Source: Dehalobacter restrictus DSM 9455
Lineage (GTDB): Bacteria > Bacillota > Desulfitobacteriia > Desulfitobacteriales > Syntrophobotulaceae
Direction: 5' to 3'
NCBI RefSeq assembly: GCF_000512895.1
Contig: NZ_CP007033.1
Location: 1,537,001-1,601,000 of the forward strand
Length of the DNA stretch: 64,000 bases
The notes below the pieces were generated by a model. It was not told the origin of the DNA. It did not search any database and worked only from the letters and a program-made list of their open reading frames with translations. Both the position numbers and the translations under genes were made by a program. Positions 17,063-26,041 of this stretch are shown one piece after another. Position 1 is the first letter of the stretch. Each line of letters begins with the position of its first letter.

Positions 17063-17484
17063 GTTCGACCATACTAATGAACATGGGTGTTGGCGAAGCC
17101 GTTGTTACCGAAAAAGTAGCAACAGGTTCTTTCCGCAAAGGAATCGCCGGAAAAGTTGGCTCGGGGATAATTGAGGGATATGTAATTGACAATAATATGG
17201 CAGTAGTCCGTAACAGTGCCACCAATATTTACGCACGTTATGCATTAACCGCTTGGAGCAGTCCCTCTAAAACCTCAACCGTAGGCGCCGATATCCCCGC
17301 GGGAGCAAGGCTTAAAGCTGCAGGCGGTTCTTACGACGTTGACGCACTGCATGCATTTAATAACGGCGCTATGGTTCATATTAGCGGTTATTATAGTGGA
17401 AGTACCTTCATTGCAAGGAATTGTTACGTTAACACAAACTGGGCTTCAGGAAGTACTGGCAGTTACTATGTTTACTTTGGTTAA
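17008..17484 (+). pseudogene. 3' remnant of an SH3-like wall protein
   Basis: The frame reads FYASASTSSTILMNMGVGEAVV and GIIEGYVIDNN, then a C-terminal domain of about 100 residues (NIYARYALTAWSSPSKTSTVGADIPAG...). It looks like the C-terminal part of a bacterial SH3 protein. Its own start overlaps the opposite-strand phage-like gene and has no ribosome site. With the stub at 16137 it brackets the holin fragment, suggesting a wall-protein gene broken up by recombination. A terminator follows it. Confidence 0.5.
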
Positions 17485-17502
17485 GACATCTAGTAAGTCC
17501 AA

Positions 17503-17545
17503 AAGTGAAAAAGGCGACCTTCGGGTCGTCTTCCTCTTTTATTTA
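17503..17545 (+). terminator. Terminator after the SH3 remnant
   Basis: GGCGACC, a TTC-type loop and GGTCGTC with an A-rich left flank and a T-rich right flank. Confidence 0.75.
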
Positions 17546-17905
17546 ACCATAACAAGCGACATAGTGTTGCAACATTTCCAAAAGTGCAAGTTGACATCAA
17601 CCCAATGTAACGTAAATGGCGCTTCATTATAATTAGCAGACAATCTATGATTGATCTCTCTTCCGTTACAGACTTTTCTTCTGTCTTCAAATTTCCGAGT
17701 TTTTGCCGAGTTTTTGCCGTTTAACAAGTTGCTGAGGAAATATAATCAAGCTGAAGGGAGAAATATTACAGAACGGCTAAACTATTTTCTTGATTTTAGG
17801 GCCTTAGAAAAAAGTTACCAAGCAAGTTTACGAATATCCATATTTCTTCTCTTTGCTAATTAATCAGCTGGTTCAAAAAATTTTTAAAAACAAAGGAGAG
17901 ATATT
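17546..17905. other. Intergenic region with an 11-bp tandem repeat
   Basis: This 360-bp AT-rich stretch precedes the large SH3 protein. CCGAGTTTTTG is repeated directly at 17695-17705 and 17706-17716. I see no gene, and no -35/-10 pair I would trust. Confidence 0.5.
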
Positions 17906-20900
17906 ATGTCAGTAAAAGTAAATACCGCAAGCGCTTCAACTGTATATCATGGACCAAGTTCCAGCATTTATGCCTCTGTGGGCAGTGTTGGCATAGAGCA
18001 AGTCGAGGTCTTCGCCGTGGAAAAAAACTGGTTCTATATCGAGTACTACACCGGAGCCACTACCAGGAAAAGAGGCTATGTCCCGTACAACACAATCACG
18101 AATCCGGCTACTGTAGCGGCCAGCGTCCCGACCCGGTCTTTAACCGGCTATGCCGATGTTTCAACCCTAAACATTACGGTATGCACAGGTCCGGGAACCT
18201 CAACCACTTATCCATTACCCGGGAATGTCTATGCCACGGAAGGTTTCACGCGTTTTAATGAAACCAGTGGGAGCTACACGTATATTGAATACAGTACATC
18301 GTCTGGCACCAAACGTGGATACGCCTTGACCAGTCAACTTGCAAGCAGGAACAGGGGGGTGCTTGCGAACGTTTCATCATCTGCTACCATTTATACCGGT
18401 CCCCGCAGCAATTACGTAACCGGGGGAGGTGTTTACTCCGGAGAATACGTAGTTATCCTGGAAAAAGACGCTTCTTCCTGGTACTATATTGAATTTAACT
18501 CAACTTCCGGTAGAAAACGCGGTTACGTCGATCAAAACTTAATTACGCCATATTCTTCGACCAGCGGACTTGGATCACTGAAAACATTTCAAAATGCAGC
18601 TTCCGTCCAACAGAATGTGTATGTTTATGCCGGACCAAATTTAGGTTTTGCCTCTGTTGGCTCTTTATCCGCTGATGAGACTGTCTTTTGGATTGAGGGT
18701 GTTACTGCGGAGTCTGCCTATTCTTTTATCGAGTACACAACCTCCTCCGGTCAAAAACGGGGCTATGTGTCGGCCAGCGGTCTTCAGACTCTCACTGGAG
18801 CTGTCGTTTCGGTTGCAAACGCAGACACTGTTTATCTTGGACCAAGTGACATAAACTACGCGTCTGTAGGAAGTGTCAGCCAGAATGATCCGGTCCTGGT
18901 TCTTGGCAAGGAAAAATCGTGGTTCTATATTCATTACCCCACATCAAGCAATAAGAAAAGAGGCTATGTTCCATACGACTGTTTGAATGATCCCTCTACC
19001 GTTGCCGCAGGTGTCTCGGAGAGGACGTTTACGGGTTGTGCCGATGCAACCAACCAGGATCTGACGGTCTATACCGGACCGTCGAACAATTACGCCGCTT
19101 CTGGAACTGTCTATTCTGGTGAAGGGGTCACCCGCTTTAATGAAAGTCAAAACGGCTTCACCTATATTGAATTTAGCTCCCCCTCCGGAACGAAAAGAGG
19201 TTATGTCGATACAACGCAATTAGCAGGCAGGAACAGAGGCGTTCTGGCTGAAGTCACTTCCACTCCCGGCGCTGTCTATTGCGGCCCGGATACAACCTAT
19301 TTCTTAAGCGGGGGGCTCTCACTTGAAGAATTCGTCGTCATCCTGGAAAGAGACATTTCTTCTATTTATCCGACACAATGGTATCACATCGAATACAATA
19401 CTGCATCAGGACGGAAAAGAGGCTATGTCAGTCAAAATTGCCTGACTGCTGCAGGCTCTCTGAATTCTGTTCCGGCATTGCGAACAGGTACCGGGTTAGC
19501 AAAAGCTGTCGGGAACCAAACCGTATATACCGGACCAAATACCAATTTTACAACAATCGGCACAATTTTTGATAACGAAAGAGTAAGCATACTAAGCAGC
19601 GCCTCGGTAGAATCAGCCTATGCTTACGTCGAGTACAACACAGGTGGTTCGGCAAGCAAGCGCGGCTATGTATCGACAGGAGTCCTTCAGTCGACTTCAG
19701 TGACCCTGCCAACTATTTCCGTTGCCAATGTCGTAGAAGGAAGTTATGGTACCAGCGGCAACAATCGTTCCCTTAACTATTACAAAATTGGCAGCGGCAG
19801 CAATGTTCTGGCGGCGGTATTCGCAGTTCACGGATTTGAAGATGCCTGGGCGGCTGACGGCGAGGAGCTGGTCAAAATCGCTAAAACGACGATTGAAGAA
19901 CTTGCTGCGGAAAACCTCTCCGCATGGACAATCTACGTTATTCCCTGCGCCAATCCGGATGGAATTCTGGACGGTTGGACAAATAACGGTCCTGGCCGGG
20001 CAACAGTCAACGCAGGTAAGGATATTAACCGTTCCTTTCCGTATACCAATAATAATGACTTTTATCCCTATACTAACAGCCGGAATTTTAACGGCTCATT
20101 GGCACTGGGTTCAGTTGAATCGCTTGCCCTTAGCCAAGCCTTGCTGCAATGGCAAAGCGAAGCCCAAACCATGGTTTTATTGGATGTTCACGGCTGGCTC
20201 AATGAATCTCTCGGGGATACTACGATCGGGCAATATTTCCAGACTCAGTTCGGCTCAACTTTTAGTCTTAGCACATTATCTAGTTCCGCCAAAGGCTATG
20301 TAAGTCTTTGGGGACAAAATAAAGGCATGCGCGCGGCGTTAATTGAGCTTCCCTTCCCCAGCTCATCACAAGATATCATTGACAGGGATTTTGCCGGGAA
20401 ATTCGTTTCAGCTACGTGCAATATGCTGAACGCTATCGCTTCAAGTGTGGCCGTCACGGGCGTCACGGTATCTCCCAGCCAAGTAACGCTTGCTTACAAT
20501 CAGACCCAGCAGCTTACTGCGACCGTGTCCCCGTCCGACGCAGCGAATAAGGCAGTAATATGGTCAAGCAACAATACAAATGTGGCAACAGTGAACAGTA
20601 CTGGCCTAGTAACCGCAGGCGCAGCTTCAGGAACCGCAACGATCACTGTTCGGACTGTAGACGGCAGTTTTGCAGCAAACTCAATGGTGACCGTTGCCTC
20701 AGCATCTATTCCTGTTACAGGTGTAAGCATGAGCCCAACATCTGTCACTTTGGATGCGGGAGATACCCAACAGCTAACAGCTACCGTCGTTCCAGCCAAT
20801 GCGACTAACAAGGCGGTTACTTGGTCGTCTAGTAATACAAGTATTGCAACTGTCAACAGTAATGGTCTGGTAACTGCACAGGCAACTGGATCAGTAACTA

Positions 20901-21598
20901 TTACCGTAACAACAAATAGCGGAGGATTCACAGCAACAACGGCGATAACCGTATCTAATAATGGAGGCGTCCCTGTAGGATACAAAACCTATAAAGTGGG
21001 TGCTACGTTACCAAGCGGCGGTCCATTTGCTGGCTGGGCAGTAACTCAAGGATTTAATGACAAAGAAACAAATAACAAAGGACATCTGGGTTACGATATT
21101 GCCCTTGGAAGCACTGGCACCCCTGTAAAGCCCATATTCGGCGGAACTGTAGCATTTGTTCGACCTGATAATTCAACTGCGAACGGGAGAATCGTTGTCA
21201 TCGAGCATAATTTAACTGGAGTCCGGACATTCTATTCCTCTTACTCACATTTAAACTCTACGAGTGTTAGTGCCGGAGACTCTGTGACAACCAGTACGAC
21301 AATAGGCACTATGGGCGGTTCTGCAAGTGGCAGTAATTCAGGTGTCCCCATTCACGTGCACCTTTGTACCTATACTAAGAGCAGTTATGCTACTGATCCA
21401 ATGGGCTATTGCAGCGCTACCGATCCAAACACCGGCTATCACCCGTTAAAGTTTGAACAAGCTGCCGGAAGCTACTACAACGACTATTACTATGGCGGGG
21501 ATACGAGTAAGTTCCCTCGTTGCGGCGGATGTTGTTTTTATGATCCATTTGGGGTCGTCAGCACCGACGGTCAAATCATTGAAGCTTTTCACCCATAA
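17906..21598 (+). CDS. Giant SH3-repeat / M14 carboxypeptidase / Big_2 / M23 peptidase protein
   Basis: 1230 residues, start ATG 17906 with AAAGGAGAG seven bases before it. Residues 1-600 are eight SH3-like repeats, each ending in (K)RGY, arranged as two copies of a four-repeat block (1-4 match 5-8). Residues about 610-845 are an M14-type carboxypeptidase domain with zinc and catalytic signatures HGFED, KDINRSFP, LDVHGW and IELPFP. Residues 847-1020 hold two Big_2 Ig-like domains. Residues 1024-1200 are an M23 LytM-type endopeptidase with GHLGYDIA, YSHL and HVHL, so both enzymes look complete. All domains act on the cell wall, yet there is no signal peptide or lipobox. Export may use the holin-like route suggested by the adjacent holin relic, or lysis. 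A terminator follows. Confidence 0.85.
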   Translation: MSVKVNTASASTVYHGPSSSIYASVGSVGIEQVEVFAVEKNWFYIEYYTGATTRKRGYVPYNTITNPATVAASVPTRSLTGYADVSTLNITVCTGPGTSTTYPLPGNVYATEGFTRFNETSGSYTYIEYSTSSGTKRGYALTSQLASRNRGVLANVSSSATIYTGPRSNYVTGGGVYSGEYVVILEKDASSWYYIEFNSTSGRKRGYVDQNLITPYSSTSGLGSLKTFQNAASVQQNVYVYAGPNLGFASVGSLSADETVFWIEGVTAESAYSFIEYTTSSGQKRGYVSASGLQTLTGAVVSVANADTVYLGPSDINYASVGSVSQNDPVLVLGKEKSWFYIHYPTSSNKKRGYVPYDCLNDPSTVAAGVSERTFTGCADATNQDLTVYTGPSNNYAASGTVYSGEGVTRFNESQNGFTYIEFSSPSGTKRGYVDTTQLAGRNRGVLAEVTSTPGAVYCGPDTTYFLSGGLSLEEFVVILERDISSIYPTQWYHIEYNTASGRKRGYVSQNCLTAAGSLNSVPALRTGTGLAKAVGNQTVYTGPNTNFTTIGTIFDNERVSILSSASVESAYAYVEYNTGGSASKRGYVSTGVLQSTSVTLPTISVANVVEGSYGTSGNNRSLNYYKIGSGSNVLAAVFAVHGFEDAWAADGEELVKIAKTTIEELAAENLSAWTIYVIPCANPDGILDGWTNNGPGRATVNAGKDINRSFPYTNNNDFYPYTNSRNFNGSLALGSVESLALSQALLQWQSEAQTMVLLDVHGWLNESLGDTTIGQYFQTQFGSTFSLSTLSSSAKGYVSLWGQNKGMRAALIELPFPSSSQDIIDRDFAGKFVSATCNMLNAIASSVAVTGVTVSPSQVTLAYNQTQQLTATVSPSDAANKAVIWSSNNTNVATVNSTGLVTAGAASGTATITVRTVDGSFAANSMVTVASASIPVTGVSMSPTSVTLDAGDTQQLTATVVPANATNKAVTWSSSNTSIATVNSNGLVTAQATGSVTITVTTNSGGFTATTAITVSNNGGVPVGYKTYKVGATLPSGGPFAGWAVTQGFNDKETNNKGHLGYDIALGSTGTPVKPIFGGTVAFVRPDNSTANGRIVVIEHNLTGVRTFYSSYSHLNSTSVSAGDSVTTSTTIGTMGGSASGSNSGVPIHVHLCTYTKSSYATDPMGYCSATDPNTGYHPLKFEQAAGSYYNDYYYGGDTSKFPRCGGCCFYDPFGVVSTDGQIIEAFHP

Positions 21599-21611
21599 GA
21601 AAGAAATAAAC

Positions 21612-21648
21612 AAAGAACTGGCGAGGCAACTCGCCAGTTCTTTGTTTT
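21612..21648. terminator. Bidirectional terminator
   Basis: A 14-bp stem (AAAGAACTGGCGAG and complement, loop GCAA) lies between the convergent SH3-protein and lipoprotein genes and has T-rich tails both ways. Confidence 0.85.
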
Positions 21649-21667
21649 GTGTCTTAGTGAAGATAAC

Positions 21668-22735
21668 TTAGTCGATCGGGCTTGTAAGTAACATTTTGGA
21701 CACATGATCTGTAGTATCAAACTCCAATTTAAATATTAGCCCTCCGTCACTGTACCAAATGTTTTTAAGACCGTTTTCGTCATACCAGATATACCCGGCA
21801 ACTTCAGTATACACTGCCTTTCCATATAAAGTCTGGATTTTACCGTTATCCCCAGTCTTGCTTTCGTTTTTCTCATCAGGAAACTTGGCGATGGCCGACT
21901 CCAATGAATCACCCACTTTAATACCCCTTATGAAACTAAAATCTGGGCGAGTGATTTCTATGCTGCAAAAAGAGTAGCTCTTACCTGCACCTTCAGGATA
22001 GTAAAAAGACACTACTGTATCCGCGTATTTGCGTTTCATTGTCACATCGATACGTCCACCTGTTTCTGGCACCATTTCCACATCAACCACAGGGCCGAAA
22101 AGCGTATCTGCTTTCTCTATCGTTAAGTCCGAAGTAAAACCGATAATCTCTCTCGTAAAAAATGGCAGTTTGTACATTACCTGCTTCGTTTGGTCTGCAG
22201 AAACCTTTTTAAAAGATGTTGACAGCTGGGTTTGCTTCTGCTGGTCATAGGGAAGTAATTGGAGGTTATTATAGGTAATCTGCAGGTATCCATTATTGAT
22301 GACAAGAGTACCCTCTACGTGCTGAAGCTTATTTGAGGATTCTTTCTCCCCTGCGGAATAGGAGGCTTTGCCATCCGAGTCCTTCTGGGCATACGTACTG
22401 AATCCTCCTTGTGTAATTTTTCCTTCTTCATCATATTCCACAACAAAAAGATGGAAATCAAACCCGTTTTCCGTTTCATTATAGACTTGGATTTGAGCAA
22501 TGTTTCTGTCACCGTATGCATACTGCCAGACTCCTGTGAATTTTTCAACAGGTTCAACTGATTCTGCTGGTACCGTTGGTCCAGATTCCTCGGATGACTC
22601 CGATATCGCAGGTGAGTTTGACGGTGACATTGTACCAGGAACGGAGTTGGTGGTTGGGGTACAAGCAGCAAAAAGTAGAATTAAAAGCGCTAAGATCATT
22701 ATTAGTTGGATAAGGGATTGAGATTGTTTTTTCAT
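21668..22735 (-). CDS. Lipoprotein of unknown function
   Basis: 355 residues with a type II signal peptide (LLILLFAAC, lipid-modified Cys at about residue 25), then a Ser/Pro/Glu-rich linker of about 40 residues. The folded part begins at FTGVWQYAYGDRN, a lipocalin-like GVW/Y opening, and ends with a region (PDFSFIRGIKVGDSLESAIAKFPDEK) that resembles repeats of predicted surface lipoproteins. It should sit on the outer face of the membrane. A good promoter (22855-22883) lies about 115 bases upstream. Confidence 0.7.
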   Translation of the reverse strand: MKKQSQSLIQLIMILALLILLFAACTPTTNSVPGTMSPSNSPAISESSEESGPTVPAESVEPVEKFTGVWQYAYGDRNIAQIQVYNETENGFDFHLFVVEYDEEGKITQGGFSTYAQKDSDGKASYSAGEKESSNKLQHVEGTLVINNGYLQITYNNLQLLPYDQQKQTQLSTSFKKVSADQTKQVMYKLPFFTREIIGFTSDLTIEKADTLFGPVVDVEMVPETGGRIDVTMKRKYADTVVSFYYPEGAGKSYSFCSIEITRPDFSFIRGIKVGDSLESAIAKFPDEKNESKTGDNGKIQTLYGKAVYTEVAGYIWYDENGLKNIWYSDGGLIFKLEFDTTDHVSKMLLTSPID

Positions 22736-22854
22736 TCACCTTTCTTCCTCTCTTAGCTTCTTAAGATTACTCACTTAAAATCACTTTTAGTATACTTTGA
22801 ACAGACTGAACAATGAAACTTGATTACTTATAATGTTCTTTCTTTTTTTTACCA

Positions 22855-22883
22855 ATTATAAAAAAACACCACCAGTAATTCAA
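22855..22883 (-). promoter_or_regulatory. Promoter of the lipoprotein gene
   Basis: On the minus strand TTGAAT and TATAAT are separated by exactly 17 bases, a standard housekeeping promoter, reading toward 22735. Confidence 0.7.
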
Positions 22884-22895
22884 GCAAAAGATTTC

Positions 22896-22909
22896 ATAAG
22901 CCGGCTTAT
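22896..22909. promoter_or_regulatory. Perfect palindrome in the 22736-23071 gap
   Basis: ATAAGCCGGCTTAT, 14 bp, lies just upstream of the lipoprotein promoter and downstream of the ABC operon. It is operator-like. Nothing else is recognisable in this 336-bp gap. Confidence 0.4.
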
Positions 22910-23071
22910 TATTATATTAGGAAAGCCTTCATATATTGCAGAACTGTAAAAGCTAAAATTCGTTGTAGTCATTCTACAACACTCATTGATCACGTCCCGG
23001 CCAGTTTTTTATTTTGCTGTTTTATATTGACTTGTAAATGACATTGCATTCGCATACGTTCAAATCGAAAT

Positions 23072-23680
23072 TTATAGGTCGATAACCCTTTGTGCCTTAT
23101 CCTTAACTTTTTGATCATGGGTCACGATAATGACAGTTTTCCCTTCGGCATTCAGCGAAAGTAGAATATCCATAATTATTTGAGCGTTTTTGGCGTCCAG
23201 CGATCCTGTTGGTTCATCAGCTAAAACGATATCGCATTTTTTAAGAAATAAACGCGCCAACGCTACGCGTTGCTGCTCCCCGCCGGACAATGTATAAACC
23301 TTACTGTTCAGCTTACCTTCTAGCCCGACTCTTTCCAGCACGTCTTCAATCGTATAATTGGTTCGGCTGTCCGGCCTGATCAGCTCAAGGTTCTGTTTAA
23401 CAGTTTTATTCTCTATCAGTGCAAAATTCTGAAACAGAAAACCGACGACAGAACGGAAATACGCTAATTTTTGCTTATTTGTCGTGTACTCCATTCCGTT
23501 AATTCTCAAACTTCCGGCGTCAATGGGCTCGATTAATCCAATCATGTTCAACAGGGTGGTCTTTCCCGTTCCGCTGGCACCGGAAAAGCAAACAAATTCC
23601 TGTTCCTTGATCAGAAAACTATAATCTTGAAACAGAGTCAAACCATCAAATTTTTTGGTGATACTAATTCCTTCAATCAT
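23072..23680 (-). CDS. ABC ATPase of a lactococcin-972-type bacteriocin export system
   Basis: 202 residues, a single ATPase domain with Walker A GASGTGKTT (about 33-41), Q-loop region FLFQNFAL, signature LSGGEQQRVALARL, Walker B DIVLADEPTGSLD and the switch His in VTHD. It belongs to the MacB/LolD-like group used with large FtsX-type membrane partners, and the short form with ITKKFDGLTLF is typical of ATPases beside lactococcin-972 genes. Its start overlaps the membrane-protein stop by four bases. It would power export of, or immunity to, the peptide. Confidence 0.85.
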   Translation of the reverse strand: MIEGISITKKFDGLTLFQDYSFLIKEQEFVCFSGASGTGKTTLLNMIGLIEPIDAGSLRINGMEYTTNKQKLAYFRSVVGFLFQNFALIENKTVKQNLELIRPDSRTNYTIEDVLERVGLEGKLNSKVYTLSGGEQQRVALARLFLKKCDIVLADEPTGSLDAKNAQIIMDILLSLNAEGKTVIIVTHDQKVKDKAQRVIDL

Positions 23681-25659
23681 AATACCCTTCCTTTTAGAAT
23701 GGCAGGTACATTGGCTTTTTCCACTGTACTTGCCTTCTTAGCAATAAATATTAACTCAACCGCCAGCAAAATGAGCCCTCCCCAGATGAGATCGGCACCT
23801 TCGGCAATCCCTAAAAGCCCTCTAAGCAAAAACGCCAGGATGATGCTCACCAGAAAAACGACTAACGTGATAAGTATCAACCTCTTATTTCTGGCAAAGA
23901 GTGAGTATCCAAGTACTTTTTTCAGCGCCAGTTCCATTGCGTTGAACTGATACTCCAGTTTGATAATAAAACTGATCAGCGCGATTTCCAGAGCCAGCAA
24001 AAAGATTGATAAAATAACGACTAATTTCACATTGCGTAAGATAATCGCCCAATTATGTTCATAGATATCCAGGGCATTGGATTTGACCCTGATTTGATCA
24101 GACAGCTGATACTCCGTGATAAACTGATTGAAGTCCCGCTCGGGGATATTGTACATCGTATCATAGGCATAGTACATATCGTTACCTGCCTGATATTCAT
24201 CAATTTTTTGAAGCGTATTATTGAAAATTATAATCGGGTTCGCCATTGGTCGGCTTACGTACTTGTTCGGCTGATTATGAATGCCCACTAGACTAACATC
24301 GCCGTCATATACTTTGGTCTTAACGCTTGAAAGAACATTTTTTCCAAAAAAAACATCGATCATATCTTTCGCGATAAAATATTCCTGAGAATCCTCCGAC
24401 ATACCGGACGGGATCAGTAAATAATAATCATCGTCGGCACTTTGGACCGCCTCCGCCAAGGCATAGCTCACTTTTGAGATTTCTGCAAACGAATTTTGAT
24501 TTATTAGGATAACAGGGTACGGGCTGCGGAAATTAGCTGTCAAATCATTGTATTGCAAGGAATATTTTTGAAACCGTTTATAGAATTCTTGATTCATCAT
24601 GCTTTCATCTGAAATTGTTTTGCCTAAGTGATTATTTACCCTGTAATTCAATTGATAGTAACTATAATCCTTATGTTCGGAAAAAAAATCATGCTGCTTA
24701 TACATTAGATACCCTTGCGCCAGTACGGCGAAATTACTGGATAGAACAATGAGGGTAAGTACGGTGGTTATGAATTTCAGGATATAGTTGGCTGTAAGAA
24801 GTCCACCGCCTGAGCGTCTGGCTGCGATATCTTTTTTAAAGTTAACACGCAAAACGGCCGCATTAATCAAGGTATTAGCAATTATGAACACCAGAAAAGC
24901 CAGGGCCAATGCTTTAATTTTAAATAGTACATTGGAATTGGATAATAGGCCTAATATGAACGGCAAACTAAGGAAGGCACTGACCAGGATACCGATATCA
25001 GCCAAAGCATTTTTGCCGAAAACGGTTCGAACATCCTCCCCAAGGGTTATCCGCACCATGATCTCCTTCTTCAGGCTGATGATTTCATAAATCGTCAGCA
25101 GCAGGATCAAGCCAAAAACGATAGACCAAACCGCCAATAGATTCAGCCAAGTCTCTTTATCGGAACTGAACAATTTAGGGAGTCCGCCTCCGTATTTACC
25201 TACCAGGCTCGCTTTAAATAAGCGCATGGCTTTCAGTTGGGATTGATCGCCGATGTAATAACAGTCTTTGAACTTTTCCATCGTCTTAATCTTACTGAAA
25301 TCCGCATATCTAACTTGTGTTTCTCCCATAAAAAGGCTGTTATGCTTTCCTTCAAGAATACCTTTGATTTGTAATGTTTTCAAAGCGTTGGGCGTGCCGA
25401 ATACCGTGATCTCTTTGGCGTAGGCCGAGATAATCGTACTGTCCACAAAGAAGAAATCGACATCGTACGTCTTTCCTGCATTGAGAAAATCTTGGATGAC
25501 TTCTTTTTCCCCGATGGCGGCTTCCCGATTCACAAAATCAAATCCCGACTGGTAATAGGATTCTTGAAAGCCGTCCAAGTAAAGAATGAACAATTCCCCA
25601 TTAAAAATAAAGCCAATCGTGATTAATAAGTATATGACTATCAGTTTTATTTTCTTCAT
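23677..25659 (-). CDS. Bacteriocin-associated integral membrane protein (DUF1430 type)
   Basis: 660 residues. One N-terminal membrane segment, a long extracytoplasmic region, a group of segments near residues 165-300, a second extracytoplasmic region with YYQLNYRVN, and three C-terminal segments give an FtsX-like plan in two halves. Features such as FFVDSTIISAYAKEITVFG and LKKVLGYSLFARN match the putative immunity/permease proteins found with lactococcin 972. It forms a transporter with the ATPase behind it. A promoter overlapping an inverted repeat (25756-25800) lies about 100 bases before it. Confidence 0.82.
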   Translation of the reverse strand: MKKIKLIVIYLLITIGFIFNGELFILYLDGFQESYYQSGFDFVNREAAIGEKEVIQDFLNAGKTYDVDFFFVDSTIISAYAKEITVFGTPNALKTLQIKGILEGKHNSLFMGETQVRYADFSKIKTMEKFKDCYYIGDQSQLKAMRLFKASLVGKYGGGLPKLFSSDKETWLNLLAVWSIVFGLILLLTIYEIISLKKEIMVRITLGEDVRTVFGKNALADIGILVSAFLSLPFILGLLSNSNVLFKIKALALAFLVFIIANTLINAAVLRVNFKKDIAARRSGGGLLTANYILKFITTVLTLIVLSSNFAVLAQGYLMYKQHDFFSEHKDYSYYQLNYRVNNHLGKTISDESMMNQEFYKRFQKYSLQYNDLTANFRSPYPVILINQNSFAEISKVSYALAEAVQSADDDYYLLIPSGMSEDSQEYFIAKDMIDVFFGKNVLSSVKTKVYDGDVSLVGIHNQPNKYVSRPMANPIIIFNNTLQKIDEYQAGNDMYYAYDTMYNIPERDFNQFITEYQLSDQIRVKSNALDIYEHNWAIILRNVKLVVILSIFLLALEIALISFIIKLEYQFNAMELALKKVLGYSLFARNKRLILITLVVFLVSIILAFLLRGLLGIAEGADLIWGGLILLAVELIFIAKKASTVEKANVPAILKGRVL

Positions 25660-25755
25660 AATACAGAAAACCCTTCTAGATTAATTGTGGCAAATACGGA
25701 GCTGAAAAATGCCTCCATATCGTCATATCGTAATCAAACCTTCAAACTCACTTAT

Positions 25756-25800
25756 ATTATATCGAAAGTACATGAGCTTTCAATCTGATTGAATTGAAAG
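25756..25800 (-). promoter_or_regulatory. Promoter and inverted repeat before the bacteriocin transporter
   Basis: On the minus strand TTGAAA, a 16-base spacer and TATAAT. An inverted repeat (CTTTCAAT 25777-25784, ATTGAAAG 25793-25800) overlaps the -35 box and could be an operator. Confidence 0.6.
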
Positions 25801-25839
25801 CCCCTGTATTATTCAAATACTATGCTTGTTGGTCAATAC

Positions 25840-25989
25840 TCAATACGCCATACTATAATAATTCACTGTGTTTCCGGAATGTTGTACTTCAAGATCCGAT
25901 GTATCATTTGCCCATACCCAAGTTCCATAATGAGCCCTATTTCCATTTACAATTTTCGAAGCATGTCTTACTATAAGCATACGCAACAT
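25840..25989 (-). pseudogene. Remnant of a lactococcin-972-like bacteriocin gene
   Basis: A 49-codon frame ends HASKIVNGNRAHYGTWVWAND...SGNTVNYYSMAY. The pattern H-x-S-x-x-VNGN, G-x-W-x-x-A, G-x(4)-YY is that of the C-terminal half of lactococcin-972-family peptides. The preceding half (VAYAYSK, cf. YSNYYH) lies in another frame, and I find no signal peptide, so the gene is broken near 25965. Its position directly before the DUF1430-type gene and ATPase is where the family bacteriocin gene belongs, which supports the call. Confidence 0.6.
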
Positions 25990-26041
25990 AGAAATTTATT
26001 TTCCAGTAGTCACTACAGTTGGATCTCTGATATTTTTTTGA

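Noticed and set aside
20500-20985. 161-residue Val-rich frame opposite the Big_2 domains
   Set aside because: It is the antisense shadow of the Thr/Ala-rich Ig-like repeats of the large SH3 protein.
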